Origin: Aquamicrobium lusatiense
GTDB lineage: Bacteria; Pseudomonadota; Alphaproteobacteria; Rhizobiales; Rhizobiaceae
DNA length: 64,000 nucleotides
Assembly (NCBI RefSeq): GCF_014201615.1
Contig: NZ_JACHEU010000001.1
Span: 2,561,631 to 2,625,630, forward strand
Direction of reading: 5' to 3'
Shown here: positions 1 to 12,347 of the stretch, one piece after another
How positions within the stretch are numbered: position 1 is the stretch's first letter
How the letters are laid out: the number at the start of each line of letters is the position of its first letter
Program-made: the position numbers and the translations under genes
The notes under the pieces: model-generated
Told to the model about the DNA's origin: nothing
Seen by the model: only the letters and a program-made list of their open reading frames with translations
Database searches by the model: none

Positions 1-798
<798 letters not shown>

Positions 799-802
<4 letters not shown>

Positions 803-1401
803 AGCTCCAACATCACGCGCACCACCGGTGCGAGCGCCTCACCCAGCCTGCGCGTGTTTTCCGCGTCCATGTGAATGCCGTCGATCTGGCAAACCTCACA
901 GACACCGGAAGCGTCGAAAAACCCGCAACCCACCTCATCCGCGAGCTGCTCGTAGTAGCCGGCCAGCTCACCCGCTCCCTTCTTGCCGGGAGAAGCCACC
1001 GGCGGGGCGACGATCAGCACTTTCGGCTCGGGATGGCCGAGCGGATCGTCATGACCGCGCACGATAGCGATGAGGCGCCGCATGCCCTGCCGGGCGACGA
1101 AGGGATCGCCATGAATCCACGACTTCATGTCATTGGAGCCCAGCATGATGATCACCAGATCAAGCGGCGCATGCGAGGACAGGAGCGTGGGCAGAAAGCG
1201 CGCACCATTGCGATCCGCACCCGCGAGATTGTCATCGAAGGCAGTGGTGCGCCCGTTCAGACCCTCGGCGACGACCTGAACGCCGTCACCGAGTTCGCGC
1301 TGAAGAGCGCTCGGCCAGCGATCTTCAAGCGCATGGCGACGCGGACCCGAGGCATCATAGCCCCAGGTCAGCGAGTCACCGTAGCAGAGCACCGTCCGCA
1401 T
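799..1401 (-). CDS. SGNH/GDSL-type hydrolase (esterase-like)
   Basis: A 200-residue protein with the SGNH blocks in order: GDSLTWG near the N-terminus (nucleophile Ser10), a Gly/Asn block with GSND (Asn90) and DGIHMD near the C-terminus (Asp174, His177). No signal peptide is visible, so it is probably a cytoplasmic esterase or arylesterase. It starts six bases after pdhC and overlaps the next gene by four bases, so translation is probably coupled. The natural substrate cannot be read from sequence. Confidence 0.88.
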
Positions 1402-1407
1402 GCGTCG

Positions 1408-2790
1408 TCAGACCACCAGACCCATCGGGTTTTCGACAAGGCGCTTGAAGGCGCCGATGAGTTCGGCGCCCAGCGCCCCGTCCACCGCCCGGTGGTCGGT
1501 CGACAGCGTCACCGACATCACCGTCGCGACCTTCACCTCGCCATCCTTCACCACCGCCCGCTGCTCGCCCGCACCAATGGCAAGGATCGTTGCATGCGGC
1601 GGGTTGATGACGGCGGCGAAGTCCCTGATCCCGAACATGCCGAGGTTCGACACCGCCGTGGTGCCGCCCTGATACTCTTCCGGCTTCAGCTTGCGGGTCC
1701 GGGCGCGTGCCGCCAGATCCTTCATCTCGTTGGAGATCGAAGACAGGCTCTTTTCCTCGGCCTTGCGCACGATCGGCGTGATCAGCCCGCCGGGAATGGA
1801 GACGGCAACGCCGACATCGGCGTGGCGGTGCTTGACCATCGCGCCCTCGGTCCACGACACATTGGCGTCGGGCACTTGCCTGAGCGCCAGCGCCAGCGCC
1901 TTGATGATCAGGTCGTTGACGGAGAGCTTGTAGGCCGGCTCCTCACCCTTTTCGGTCTTTCTGACCGGAGCGGCGTCGTTGAGCTGCTTGCGCAGGCCAA
2001 GCAAAGCATCCAGCTCGCAATCCACCGTCAGGTAGAAATGCGGCACCGTCGACTTCGCCTCGACCAGACGCCGTGCGATGGTCTTGCGCATATTGTCGTG
2101 CGGGATCAGCTCGTAGGAGCCTTCCTCGAACAGTTTCAGCACCGCGTCATCCGGTATCGGCTTCACAGCCGGGGCGGCAGCGGCAGGCGCTGCCGCTTCA
2201 ACCGCTGGTGCCAAGGTAGCAGCCTTCGCTCCGCCCCCGGCAATCGCGGCTTCCACGTCGGCCTTCACCACCCGCCCCTGCGGACCTGAACCGGACACAG
2301 CGGAAATATCGAGACCGGCATCCTTGGCGATGCGACGGGCGAGCGGCGATGCGAAGACACGATCCGTGTCCTTTACTGCGACAGCCGTGGTTGGAGCAGC
2401 AGCCTTCACTTCCGGCGCGGCAGGAGCCGCAGCTTTCGGCGCTTCGGCGGGCGCCGCAGCGCTTTCTGCTTTTGCCTCCGGCTTGGGAGCGTCGGCAGCC
2501 TTGGCCGGTGCATCCCCGGACGCCTTGGCCGCCGCCGCGACATCCTCGCCATCTTCGGCAAGAACGGCGATCAGCGCGTTGACCTTGACGCCCTCGGTGC
2601 CTGCCGGCACGACGATCTTCGCGACGGTGCCCTCATCGACGGCCTCGACTTCCATGGTGGCCTTGTCCGTCTCGATCTCGGCGATCACGTCACCGGGCGA
2701 AACCTTGTCGCCTTCCTTGACGAGCCACTTGCTCAGATTGCCCTCTTCCATGGTCGGAGAGAGCGCCGGCATGGTGATATTGATCGGCAT
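1408..2790 (-). CDS. pdhC: Dihydrolipoamide acetyltransferase, E2 of pyruvate dehydrogenase
   Basis: The 460-residue E2 core enzyme transfers the acetyl group from lipoamide to CoA. Domains in order: one N-terminal lipoyl domain (about 1-80, lipoyl Lys43 in [11 protein letters not shown]), an Ala/Pro-rich linker, a peripheral-subunit-binding domain (about 145-185, [15 protein letters not shown]), a second linker, and the catalytic acyltransferase domain ending with the DHRAVDG active-site motif. The gene lies 18 bases downstream of pdhB. Its lipoyl domain is almost the same as the one fused to pdhB. Confidence 0.97.
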   Translation of the reverse strand: MPINITMPALSPTMEEGNLSKWLVKEGDKVSPGDVIAEIETDKATMEVEAVDEGTVAKIVVPAGTEGVKVNALIAVLAEDGEDVAAAAKASGDAPAKAADAPKPEAKAESAAAPAEAPKAAAPAAPEVKAAAPTTAVAVKDTDRVFASPLARRIAKDAGLDISAVSGSGPQGRVVKADVEAAIAGGGAKAATLAPAVEAAAPAAAAPAVKPIPDDAVLKLFEEGSYELIPHDNMRKTIARRLVEAKSTVPHFYLTVDCELDALLGLRKQLNDAAPVRKTEKGEEPAYKLSVNDLIIKALALALRQVPDANVSWTEGAMVKHRHADVGVAVSIPGGLITPIVRKAEEKSLSSISNEMKDLAARARTRKLKPEEYQGGTTAVSNLGMFGIRDFAAVINPPHATILAIGAGEQRAVVKDGEVKVATVMSVTLSTDHRAVDGALGAELIGAFKRLVENPMGLVV

Positions 2791-2808
2791 ATCGTCCTCC
2801 CCCGGAGC

Positions 2809-4209
<1,401 letters not shown>

Positions 4210-4221
4210 GTGCCCCCTCCC

Positions 4222-5262
4222 TTAAAGTACGATATCTGTCCAGAGCTCGGATGCATCCGGCTCGGGATCGTTTTGCGCAAACTCGGCGGCGTCGGCGACA
4301 ATGTCGCGCACGTCCTTGTCGATGGCCTTCAGCTCATCCTCGCTCGCCCACTTCTTCTCAAGCAGACGCGCTTTCACCTGCTCGATGGGGTCATGCTCGG
4401 AACGCATCTTCTGCACTTCTTCCTTCGACCGATACTTGGCCGGATCGGACATGGAGTGACCGCGATAGCGATAGGTGTTCATTTCGAGGATGATCGGACC
4501 GTTGCCGCTGCGGCACCACTCGACCGCCATGTCGGAAGCCGACTTGACGGCGCGCACGTCCATGCCGTCCACCTTCACGCCGGGGATCTTGAACGATGCG
4601 CCACGATGCGAAAAATCCGTCTCGGCCGAAGAGCGCGTTACCGAGGTGCCCATGGCATAGCGGTTGTTCTCGATGATGTAGACGACCGGCAGCTTCCAGA
4701 GAGAGGCCATGTTGAAGCTCTCATAGACCTGGCCCTGGTTGGAGGCGCCATCACCGAAGAAGGTCAGCGACACATTCTTGTTGCCGCGATAACGGTTGGC
4801 GAAGGCAAGCCCGGTGCCGAGCGGAACCTGCGCACCGACGATGCCGTGGCCGCCATAGAACTGCTTCTCCTTGGAGAACATGTGCATGGAGCCACCCTTG
4901 CCCTTGGAATAGCCACCCTGACGCCCGGTCAGCTCGGCCATCACCCCGCGCGGCGACATCTCCATGGCCAGCATATGGCCATGATCACGATAGGCGGTGA
5001 TCATCTGGTCGCCCTCGATAAGGGCCATTTTCATGCCGGTGACGACAGCTTCCTGACCGATATAGAGGTGGCAGAAACCACCGATGAAACCCATGCCGTA
5101 GAGCTGGCCGGCCTTCTCCTCGAAGCGCCGGATAAGCAGCATTTCGCGGTAGGCGGCAAGTTCATCTTCCTTGCTGAATTCCGCGGGCTTGGGCGCGGCT
5201 ATGGTAGGCGACTTGTTGTCGGCCTTCGATCTGGCAGGCGCTTTTCTGGCTGCGGTGGCCAT
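4222..5262 (-). CDS. pdhA: Pyruvate dehydrogenase E1 component alpha subunit
   Basis: The 346-residue E1 alpha subunit carries the ThDP/Mg motif GDGASNQGQVYE...ENN and the phosphorylation-loop-like YRYRGHSMSDPAKYR segment. The N-terminus is Lys/Ala-rich and precedes the core at about residue 30. It is the first gene of the pdhA-pdhB-pdhC-SGNH-GNAT-lpdA operon; the 180 bases upstream contain a phased array of ATGCA palindromes, annotated separately. The start is supported by AGGGAGAG about six bases before ATG. Confidence 0.97.
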   Translation of the reverse strand: MATAARKAPARSKADNKSPTIAAPKPAEFSKEDELAAYREMLLIRRFEEKAGQLYGMGFIGGFCHLYIGQEAVVTGMKMALIEGDQMITAYRDHGHMLAMEMSPRGVMAELTGRQGGYSKGKGGSMHMFSKEKQFYGGHGIVGAQVPLGTGLAFANRYRGNKNVSLTFFGDGASNQGQVYESFNMASLWKLPVVYIIENNRYAMGTSVTRSSAETDFSHRGASFKIPGVKVDGMDVRAVKSASDMAVEWCRSGNGPIILEMNTYRYRGHSMSDPAKYRSKEEVQKMRSEHDPIEQVKARLLEKKWASEDELKAIDKDVRDIVADAAEFAQNDPEPDASELWTDIVL

Positions 5263-5336
5263 GCATCTCTCCCTGTAGGCGTCTCTTGTCGGACATGTGG
5301 GAGACTTGCCTCCCCACTGATCTTCAGGAAGCTATC

Positions 5337-5384
5337 ATGCATATTTGCATTGCGCCATGCAGAAAACGCATGACTGACATGCAG
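5337..5384. promoter_or_regulatory. Candidate operator: phased ATGCA inverted repeats upstream of pdhA
   Basis: Two perfect inverted repeats lie side by side: ATGCA-4-TGCAT (5337-5350) and CATGC-7-GCATG (5356-5372), followed by a half site ACATGCAG (5377-5384). ATGCA recurs at 5337, 5357 and 5379, spacings of 20 and 22 bases, so on the same face of the helix. The array is 75-122 bases upstream of the pdhA start and just downstream of ftsB. This looks like a cooperative repressor or activator site, but the cognate regulator is unknown. Confidence 0.4.
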
Positions 5385-5444
5385 CTAAGCGGTTATTTTC
5401 ATTGAAATTTATAGTGATTAACCCGAATTCGGTTAACCGGCTTT

Positions 5445-5756
5445 TCAGCGCAGCATGATAATCACTTCGTCCGGACCGGACATATTGAGTGTCTTTCTGG
5501 CCAGCTCGTCCAGCATGTCTTTTTCCAGTGTGCCATCATGCAACAGGCGCACACGCTTCTCAAGCTCGCTGCGTTCAGCCCGCAATTTGTCGAGCTGCTC
5601 CTGCAGGCGCGCAGTCTGCACCTCGATGCGCTCGCGCGAGTTGATGCCATACTGACCATGATAGGTGTGGAAACCGAAATAGGCGACGCACGCCGCGCAC
5701 AGGACGGGAATGATCAGCCGTCCGGTCTTTCTCTGCTTGTACTGACGCGTCCACAT
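5445..5756 (-). CDS. ftsB: Septum formation initiator family protein (FtsB/DivIC)
   Basis: A 103-residue bitopic protein: short basic cytoplasmic N-terminus (WTRQYKQRKTGR), one membrane segment (about 14-32), then a periplasmic coiled coil (about 40-72, VQTARLQEQLDKLRAERSEL) and a short C-terminal region with the LDELARKTLNM segment typical of FtsB. FtsB works with FtsL and FtsQ to activate septal peptidoglycan synthesis. It lies between eno and pdhA, as in related Rhizobiales, and is probably transcribed after eno. Confidence 0.88.
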   Translation of the reverse strand: MWTRQYKQRKTGRLIIPVLCAACVAYFGFHTYHGQYGINSRERIEVQTARLQEQLDKLRAERSELEKRVRLLHDGTLEKDMLDELARKTLNMSGPDEVIIMLR

Positions 5757-5845
5757 GGTTCGGCCCGGAATTCCTTTCCCTCCCTTGTCGCCGATTGTGC
5801 TTAATGGACAGTTACAGCCAGCCGGGTCGACAGGCCGTCAGATGC

Positions 5846-5871
5846 AAAAAGGGCGAGGTCTCCCCCGCCCT
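5846..5871 (-). terminator. Rho-independent terminator downstream of eno
   Basis: Read on the minus strand, a GC-rich hairpin (AGGGCGGG...CTCGCCCT) is followed directly by TTTTT. It begins about 30 bases after the eno stop codon and fits the end of the eno transcript. Confidence 0.7.
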
Positions 5872-5903
5872 ATCAATTCGACAATGGATACTGAGGAGGC
5901 CGA

Positions 5904-7217
<1,314 letters not shown>

Positions 7218-7255
7218 TCATAGCCAATCAGGGGGCCAAAAGGCAATCGCTTCCT

Positions 7256-7361
7256 TAAAGCATGCCGCCCGAAAGTGGAAAGCGGTTTCGGGATAACGAC
7301 ATGCGTAAAAACAAGAGACTAAAGCGTAAGGAGCGAATCTGAAAGATCGCGACACGCTTTA
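7256..7361. repeat. RIME-like intergenic repeat, copy A
   Basis: This 106-base element is bounded by TAAAGC and GCTTTA. The left half folds as an outer GCATG/CATGC pair around an inner CCGAAA...TTTCGG hairpin; the right half contains AAGGAGCGAATCTGAAAGATC and GCGACACGC. It resembles the Rhizobium-specific intergenic mosaic elements (RIME) and matches copy B at 16863-16968. It sits between eno and kdsA and contains no coding sequence. Confidence 0.75.
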
Positions 7362-7392
7362 GCGTCAGCGGCCGCTTTCCTCGGAAAGCGGC

Positions 7393-8238
7393 TCACCCCT
7401 TGGCGATGCGGTCGAACGCCATCAGCTTTTCCAGCAGACGCGGCAGATCCTTCAGCGGCACCATGTTCGGACCGTCGGAGGGTGCATTGTCCGGGTCTTC
7501 ATGCGTTTCGATGAACACACCCGCGACGCCGACAGCCACCGCCGCCCGCGCCAGCGTTTCCACGAAACGCCGCTCGCCGCCCGACGAGCCGCCCTGCCCG
7601 CCCGGCTGCTGCACGGAATGGGTAGCGTCGAAGATCACCGGCGCGCCAAGCTCGGCCATGATCGGCAGAGCGCGCATGTCCGAAACCAGCGTGTTGTAGC
7701 CGAAAGACGCGCCGCGCTCCGTAACCAGCACATTGGAATTGCCGGAAGCGACGATCTTGGCGACGACATTCTTCACATCCCACGGCGCGAGAAACTGCCC
7801 CTTCTTGACGTTCACGACCTTGCCGGTGTTCGCCGCCGCGATCAGCAGGTCGGTCTGGCGGCTGAGGAAAGCTGGTATCTGGAGAATATCGACGTGAGGG
7901 GCAACGATGGCGCACTGCTCTTCGGTGTGGACATCGGTCAGAACCGGCAGGCCGAATTCCTTGCGGATGTCGTCGAAGATCGGCAGCGCGGCTTCGAGAC
8001 CGGCGCCACGCTTGCCGGAGAGCGACGTGCGGTTGGCCTTGTCGTAGCTGGTCTTGTAGACGAGGCCGATGCCAAGCTTTCCGGTCAGTTCCTTCAGCGC
8101 GCCGGCCATGTCGAAGGCGTGCTGCCGCGTCTCAAGCTGGCAGGGGCCGGCAATCAGCGCCAGCGGGGCGCTGTTGTCGAAGATTACGGTTCCGGCTTTC
8201 ACGGCGCTGTTGGGCACCGCTTTATCGAGCGTGGTCAT
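7393..8238 (-). CDS. kdsA: 3-deoxy-8-phosphooctulonate synthase (KDO-8-P synthase)
   Basis: The 281-residue enzyme condenses PEP and arabinose-5-phosphate, the first committed step to KDO for lipopolysaccharide. Family signatures include LIAGPCQLE near the start, [22 protein letters not shown] and [25 protein letters not shown] lies six bases before ATG, and the ATG overlaps the stop of the upstream VOC gene (ATGA). Unlike many Rhizobiales, pyrG is not directly upstream here. Confidence 0.97.
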   Translation of the reverse strand: MTTLDKAVPNSAVKAGTVIFDNSAPLALIAGPCQLETRQHAFDMAGALKELTGKLGIGLVYKTSYDKANRTSLSGKRGAGLEAALPIFDDIRKEFGLPVLTDVHTEEQCAIVAPHVDILQIPAFLSRQTDLLIAAANTGKVVNVKKGQFLAPWDVKNVVAKIVASGNSNVLVTERGASFGYNTLVSDMRALPIMAELGAPVIFDATHSVQQPGGQGGSSGGERRFVETLARAAVAVGVAGVFIETHEDPDNAPSDGPNMVPLKDLPRLLEKLMAFDRIAKG

Positions 8239-9125
8239 GCAGACTCCTGAAATATGAAAGTGGTGCCCTGCCCCGGTGCGGGTGCGACAACCACCTGACC
8301 CTCGCGAATGTCGTGATCGATGCCACGCGACACAAGCCCCCTCCGCAGCGCATCGATGTCACGCACGCAGAAAGCAACGGCTTCAAAGGACAAAACACCA
8401 TGGCCGCGAGGCGCAAGGCCGGTCTTTTCTGCATATTGGCCGCTGGTGAGAACGCGTAGGCGCGCATTCGGCAGATCAGGCACCGCACCATCCGATGTGC
8501 CTGAAAGATCGTAACCCGCACTCAGCCGCAGAAAGCCCGCAGTCCCCGCCGGATCATCGCTTACAGCGATGATTTCGCAGATGCGTGTCGTGCCATTCTC
8601 ATGCTGCTCAAGAGCCGATCGGTCGACCTTCGGTGAATTCACCCGCTGGCAGGTGAAAACGTAGGTTCCCTCCACGTCCGGCAAGGCGGCGAAGGCAAGA
8701 CGGAAAGAAGCAGTATCGCTGCGCCCGGCGGCGTCTATGAAGGGCCTTGAGAAGTCCAGGCGGTCGCCGGCTGAAATCCCCGCTTCAACATAAGCCCGAT
8801 GTTCATCATCGGCGTTATCACCTGCAAAGGCGACCGCTGAAAAGCCCTCAGTGCCAAAAGCCTGTCGATAGGAACGGTCGCGTGCGACAAACACGTTTCC
8901 GCTCTTCACCGCCACTTCAGCCGCGCACTCATCGACAACGACCAGCGGCTCGATAAAGGTTCCGTCCGCGAAATAGACGCAGCAATTGCCGGTTCCGAAG
9001 GGGTGAATGCCGCGAGGCGCCACCGTAAAGCCCAGCTGGTTCAACCGGGTTCGCGCCGTATCGAGATCGGCGGTCGGCAGCACAAGATGATCGAGGAGGC
9101 GCACCATCGCTGCGGTTTGCCCCAT
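8235..9125 (-). CDS. VOC superfamily (glyoxalase-like) protein
   Basis: A 296-residue protein starting with a vicinal-oxygen-chelate module ([24 protein letters not shown], then [11 protein letters not shown]) and ending with a second related half. This two-half layout matches the glyoxalase-like group of about 290 residues rather than small glyoxalase I. Metal ligands and substrate cannot be assigned. It overlaps kdsA by four bases and is translationally coupled to it, though no functional link to KDO synthesis is known. Confidence 0.8.
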   Translation of the reverse strand: MGQTAAMVRLLDHLVLPTADLDTARTRLNQLGFTVAPRGIHPFGTGNCCVYFADGTFIEPLVVVDECAAEVAVKSGNVFVARDRSYRQAFGTEGFSAVAFAGDNADDEHRAYVEAGISAGDRLDFSRPFIDAAGRSDTASFRLAFAALPDVEGTYVFTCQRVNSPKVDRSALEQHENGTTRICEIIAVSDDPAGTAGFLRLSAGYDLSGTSDGAVPDLPNARLRVLTSGQYAEKTGLAPRGHGVLSFEAVAFCVRDIDALRRGLVSRGIDHDIREGQVVVAPAPGQGTTFIFQESA

Positions 9126-9183
9126 TCCGCTGGCGCGTTCAAGCAGGCAGGCAGAAAGAGCATCGATGAAACCGCAGAATTCT

Positions 9184-9369
9184 TTACGCCGCGCGGGCCT
9201 GTTTCAGCACTTCCTCATAGGTATCGAGATCGACGTAGAAGACGCGAATGATTTCCCGGATCAGTTCATCGTCCTCGTAACCCTGCGATTTCAATATGTT
9301 GATGGCCGTGAGTATGTCGAAACGGTCAGTCAGCCGCCGTTTCTGGTGGTCTTCGAGAAATCGCTCCAT
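9184..9369 (-). CDS. Small conserved-looking protein of unknown function
   Basis: A 61-residue, charged, mostly helical protein (MERFLEDHQKRRLTDRFDILTAINILKSQ...). No signal peptide, membrane segment or Cys motif. The start has an AAGGGGAAATG context, a good ribosome binding site. It lies 58 bases upstream of the VOC-kdsA pair on the same strand. Codon use and strand agree with a real gene; no function can be proposed. Confidence 0.65.
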   Translation of the reverse strand: MERFLEDHQKRRLTDRFDILTAINILKSQGYEDDELIREIIRVFYVDLDTYEEVLKQARAA

Positions 9370-9665
9370 TCATTTCCCCTTGCCCGTTTGCCCAACCCCT
9401 TGGAACAACTCCCAGACACGGAAAGAAATTTAGGCAGAATGGCTTGCGCAGAGCTTGCAGGCGCCTTGGCGCCTTCCCAATTTCATTTCCGGCTGACGCG
9501 GAAACACGGCCGACTCACCATGACCAGCCAAAAGAATAACATGCAATTTGCCCTGCGCCATTCTTGTGCCGCCTTCTGGCCGTTACGCGATTTTGCAGAT
9601 AATTATAATCATCCGGCACTGAGAAGCGGATATACTGCTCTGCACAGAACAAACTGGCGAACGGG
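9370..9665. other. Intergenic region, 296 bases, no gene seen
   Basis: This divergent region between the 61-residue protein and the small secreted protein must hold both promoters. The only structure I see is GGCGCCTTGGCGCC near 9466. There is no convincing coding sequence, tRNA or terminator. Confidence 0.5.
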
Positions 9666-10055
9666 ATGAAGAGCTTTCGAGCCCTTGCAACGAGCTTTGC
9701 GGCGATTTTCACGGCGGTCATGCCTGCCGGCGCAGCGCAGCAACTGCCCGACGGCATCTATCATTGCGAGGTCTATCTGCTGGGGCAGTTCCTCAGCCTC
9801 GGCGACATCACGATCAGGGGCAATGTCTATAGCGGCCCGGCATATTTCCCGATCCCGCAGCAGGGCTACAACTACCAGATCGAGCGGAATGGCGAGATTT
9901 CCTGGCTGGGCCCGCTTGGCGGCTTCACCGCCGGCGGCAACAGCGTATCGCTGACACAGGTGACTTCGCTCGATCCGTCCTCGGCCTCGTTCGACATCAT
10001 CATGCGTCAGCCGCATGGATCCTTCACCGCTTCGACCTGCACCATCACAAAATGA
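9666..10055 (+). CDS. Small secreted protein of unknown function
   Basis: A 129-residue protein with a Sec-type signal peptide (MKSFRALATSFAAIFTAV, cleavage probably after PAGA near residue 22). The mature part is Gly/Ser/Tyr-rich and probably beta-sheet (GDITIRGNVYSGPAYFPIP). A single pair of Cys near the ends could form a disulfide in the periplasm. I recognise no family. It is followed by a strong hairpin and a convergent GMC oxidoreductase gene. Confidence 0.7.
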   Translation: MKSFRALATSFAAIFTAVMPAGAAQQLPDGIYHCEVYLLGQFLSLGDITIRGNVYSGPAYFPIPQQGYNYQIERNGEISWLGPLGGFTAGGNSVSLTQVTSLDPSSASFDIIMRQPHGSFTASTCTITK

Positions 10056-10060
10056 TGAGA

Positions 10061-10090
10061 GGCCCCCGAACCGGCAACTGTTCGGGGGCC
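10061..10090. terminator. Hairpin between convergent genes
   Basis: A perfect 11-base inverted repeat, GGCCCCCGAAC and GTTCGGGGGCC with an eight-base loop, lies six bases after the stop of the secreted protein and 19 bases before the stop of the GMC gene. It lacks a T tract, so it is a terminator or a transcript-stabilising hairpin serving both convergent genes. Confidence 0.55.
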
Positions 10091-10109
10091 GGTCGCAATA
10101 ATGAACGCT

Positions 10110-11681
10110 TCAGATGTTTTTTGCCGCCATTTCCCCGGCGATGTAGTCGGCCTGCCGGATCGCGAGCGTCACGATGGTCAGAGTCGGGTTCTCCGCGCCG
10201 CCGGTGGTGAACTGGCTGCCGTCCGACACGAACAGGTTCTGGATGTCGTGCGTCTGGCCGTGCTTGTTGACCACGCCATCCGACGCCTTTTCGCTCATGC
10301 GGTTGGTGCCGAGATTGTGGGTCGAGGGATAGGGCGGCGTCGGCATGGTGCGCGTCGCGCCCACGGCATCGTAGATCGCCGCGCCCTGCCTGTAGGCATG
10401 ATTGCGCATGGCGATGTCGTTGGGATGGTCGGTGAACCAGACATCCGCCACCGGCATGCCGTACTGGTCCTTGAGGGTGGGATGCAGCCTGATGGCGTTC
10501 TGCTCCTGCGGCATGTCCTCGCCCACGATCCACATGCCGGCCAGATGGTCGTAGTGGTCGAGGGCCGTGGTGAAGCCCCTGCCCCAGCCGCCCGGATTGA
10601 GGAAGGCGGCCATGAACGGAATGCCGAGCGCAAGCGTTTCAAGTTCATAGCCGCCGACAAAGCCACGCGACGGATCATGGCGCGCTTCATCGCGGACGAT
10701 GCCGGCCATGGTCGTGCCGCGATAGAAGTGCACCGGCTTGTCGAAAATGGCATAGACGGTGCCGGTGGTGTGACGCATGTAGTTCTTGCCGACCTGCCCC
10801 GAGGAGTTCGCCAGCCCGTCCGGGAATTTCGCCGAGGCTGAGTTAAGCAGCAGCCGCGGGCTTTCGATCGAGTTGCCGGCCACGCAGACGACGCGCGCCT
10901 TCTGTTCCTGCAACTTGCCGTCCTTGTCTGCGTAGACGACCCCGGTCACCTTGCCGCTGTCGTCATGCTCGATCCTGACGACATGGCTGTTCGGCCGCAC
11001 TTCCAGCTTTCCGGTCTCTTCGCCCTTGGGGATTTCGGTGTAGAGCGTCGACCATTTCGCGCCCCATTTGCAGCCCTGGAAACAGAACCCGGTCTGCTGG
11101 CATGCCATGCGATCGTCCCGGAAGTCCGAATTGATGGCCATGTTGCCGGTGTGGCATTCCTTGTAGCCAAGCTTGTCCGCCCCGGCCTTCATGATCTTGA
11201 AGTTGTTGTTGCCGGGCAGCCCCTCAATGCCGTTGGTACGGGTCACGCCCATCTTGTCCTCGGCCTTTGCATAGTAGGGCTCGAGTTCGGCAAGCGTCAG
11301 CGGCCAGTCGAGAAGATTGGCACCCTCGACCTTGCCGTAATGGGTCAGCGTCCTGAACTCATGTTCCTGAAAGCGCAGCGAAGCACCGGCCCAGTGCGTG
11401 GTGGTGCCTCCCACCGCCTTGACGATCCAGGCAGGCAGGCCCGGAAAATCCTTTGCCACGCGCCATTCTCCCGATGCGGTGCGCGGATCGCCCCATGAGA
11501 GCTGGGCGAAGCTGTCCCATTCGTCGTTGATGAAGTCCTCATATTCGATACGGTTGCCGGCTTCGAGAATGACGACGTCGATGCCCTTCTGGGCAAGCTC
11601 GTTGCCGAGCGTTCCGCCGCCGGCGCCGGAGCCGATGATGACGACGACACTGTCGTCGTTGAGATCATAAGGTGCTGCCAT
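10110..11681 (-). CDS. GMC family oxidoreductase (gluconate/alcohol dehydrogenase-like large subunit)
   Basis: A 523-residue FAD flavoprotein: N-terminal dinucleotide-binding motif VVIIGSGAGGGTLGNELAQ, the GMC HWAGASLRF region, and the C-terminal block THNLGTNRM ... GAENPTLTIV that supplies the catalytic His/Asn pair. It resembles the catalytic subunit of membrane-bound gluconate-2-dehydrogenase-type enzymes. It lacks its own signal peptide and is preceded by a gene for a Tat-exported small subunit, so it may be exported piggy-back. No cytochrome c subunit gene is nearby. The substrate is not determinable. Confidence 0.88.
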   Translation of the reverse strand: MAAPYDLNDDSVVVIIGSGAGGGTLGNELAQKGIDVVILEAGNRIEYEDFINDEWDSFAQLSWGDPRTASGEWRVAKDFPGLPAWIVKAVGGTTTHWAGASLRFQEHEFRTLTHYGKVEGANLLDWPLTLAELEPYYAKAEDKMGVTRTNGIEGLPGNNNFKIMKAGADKLGYKECHTGNMAINSDFRDDRMACQQTGFCFQGCKWGAKWSTLYTEIPKGEETGKLEVRPNSHVVRIEHDDSGKVTGVVYADKDGKLQEQKARVVCVAGNSIESPRLLLNSASAKFPDGLANSSGQVGKNYMRHTTGTVYAIFDKPVHFYRGTTMAGIVRDEARHDPSRGFVGGYELETLALGIPFMAAFLNPGGWGRGFTTALDHYDHLAGMWIVGEDMPQEQNAIRLHPTLKDQYGMPVADVWFTDHPNDIAMRNHAYRQGAAIYDAVGATRTMPTPPYPSTHNLGTNRMSEKASDGVVNKHGQTHDIQNLFVSDGSQFTTGGAENPTLTIVTLAIRQADYIAGEMAAKNI

Positions 11682-11729
11682 GGTTTCCTCCCATGTATCC
11701 GTAGTCTGGCTGTGGAGATTTCGGAGGGG

Positions 11730-12260
11730 TCAGAGCCACTCGATGTCGTCGAAGCCGCGGTTGATGTAACCGCCCTTCGAGTAGGACTCGCCCTCGTAGC
11801 CGAAGATCGGCCACAGCTCTTTCTGATTGTAGAGACCCACCACCAGACCGCCGCGGATCGCCTGGAAGAAAGGCGTATCCTCGATCTGCCTGAGCACATC
11901 GACGCGCTCTTCTTCCCAGCCGAGCCCGCGATAGCCGGCTTCGCCGGCGCGCTTGTCGAGATCGGCAATGCCGTTTTCGATGAGATCCCTGTGCGCGGCA
12001 TCCTTGCCGGCCTGCTCGTCATGGGTCTTCACGGCAATGGCGTAGAACCTGTCGGGCACCTGATCGTGCGGATAGATGTCACGCGCCATCTGGATCAGCG
12101 TGGCCATCGTCTCCGGCTTGAGCGCCGAGGTCTCCAGACCCCACGCATGCCGCGGGCTGATCACCGCGCTGCCGGTGACGACAAGCAGCGCCCCGACGCC
12201 ACCGCGTTTGAGCAATTCGCGCCGCGAAAGGCCCTGCTTGCCCGTATATACCGTTACCAT
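11730..12260 (-). CDS. Tat-exported gluconate 2-dehydrogenase subunit 3 family protein
   Basis: A 176-residue protein with a twin-arginine signal (SRRELLKRGGVGALLVVTGS) ending near HAWG, followed by a helical domain (ATLIQMARDIYPHDQVPD) typical of the small (gamma) subunit of gluconate 2-dehydrogenase-like complexes. It probably carries the GMC flavoprotein (48 bases downstream) across the membrane through the Tat system. GGGAGGAATAA precedes the ATG. Confidence 0.85.
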   Translation of the reverse strand: MVTVYTGKQGLSRRELLKRGGVGALLVVTGSAVISPRHAWGLETSALKPETMATLIQMARDIYPHDQVPDRFYAIAVKTHDEQAGKDAAHRDLIENGIADLDKRAGEAGYRGLGWEEERVDVLRQIEDTPFFQAIRGGLVVGLYNQKELWPIFGYEGESYSKGGYINRGFDDIEWL

Positions 12261-12347
12261 TTATTCCTCCCTTGCTTGCTGGAGCGCCTGAAAGACGCTG
12301 TGGCTGGCTCCGCACCTCCCGTGCGGTCTGACCTCCTGTGCTGTCGG

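Noticed and set aside
12310..12326. Hairpin CCGCAC/GTGCGG as a terminator between the VOC and Tat-signal genes
   Set aside because: The stem is only six bases with no T tract on either strand, too weak to call.
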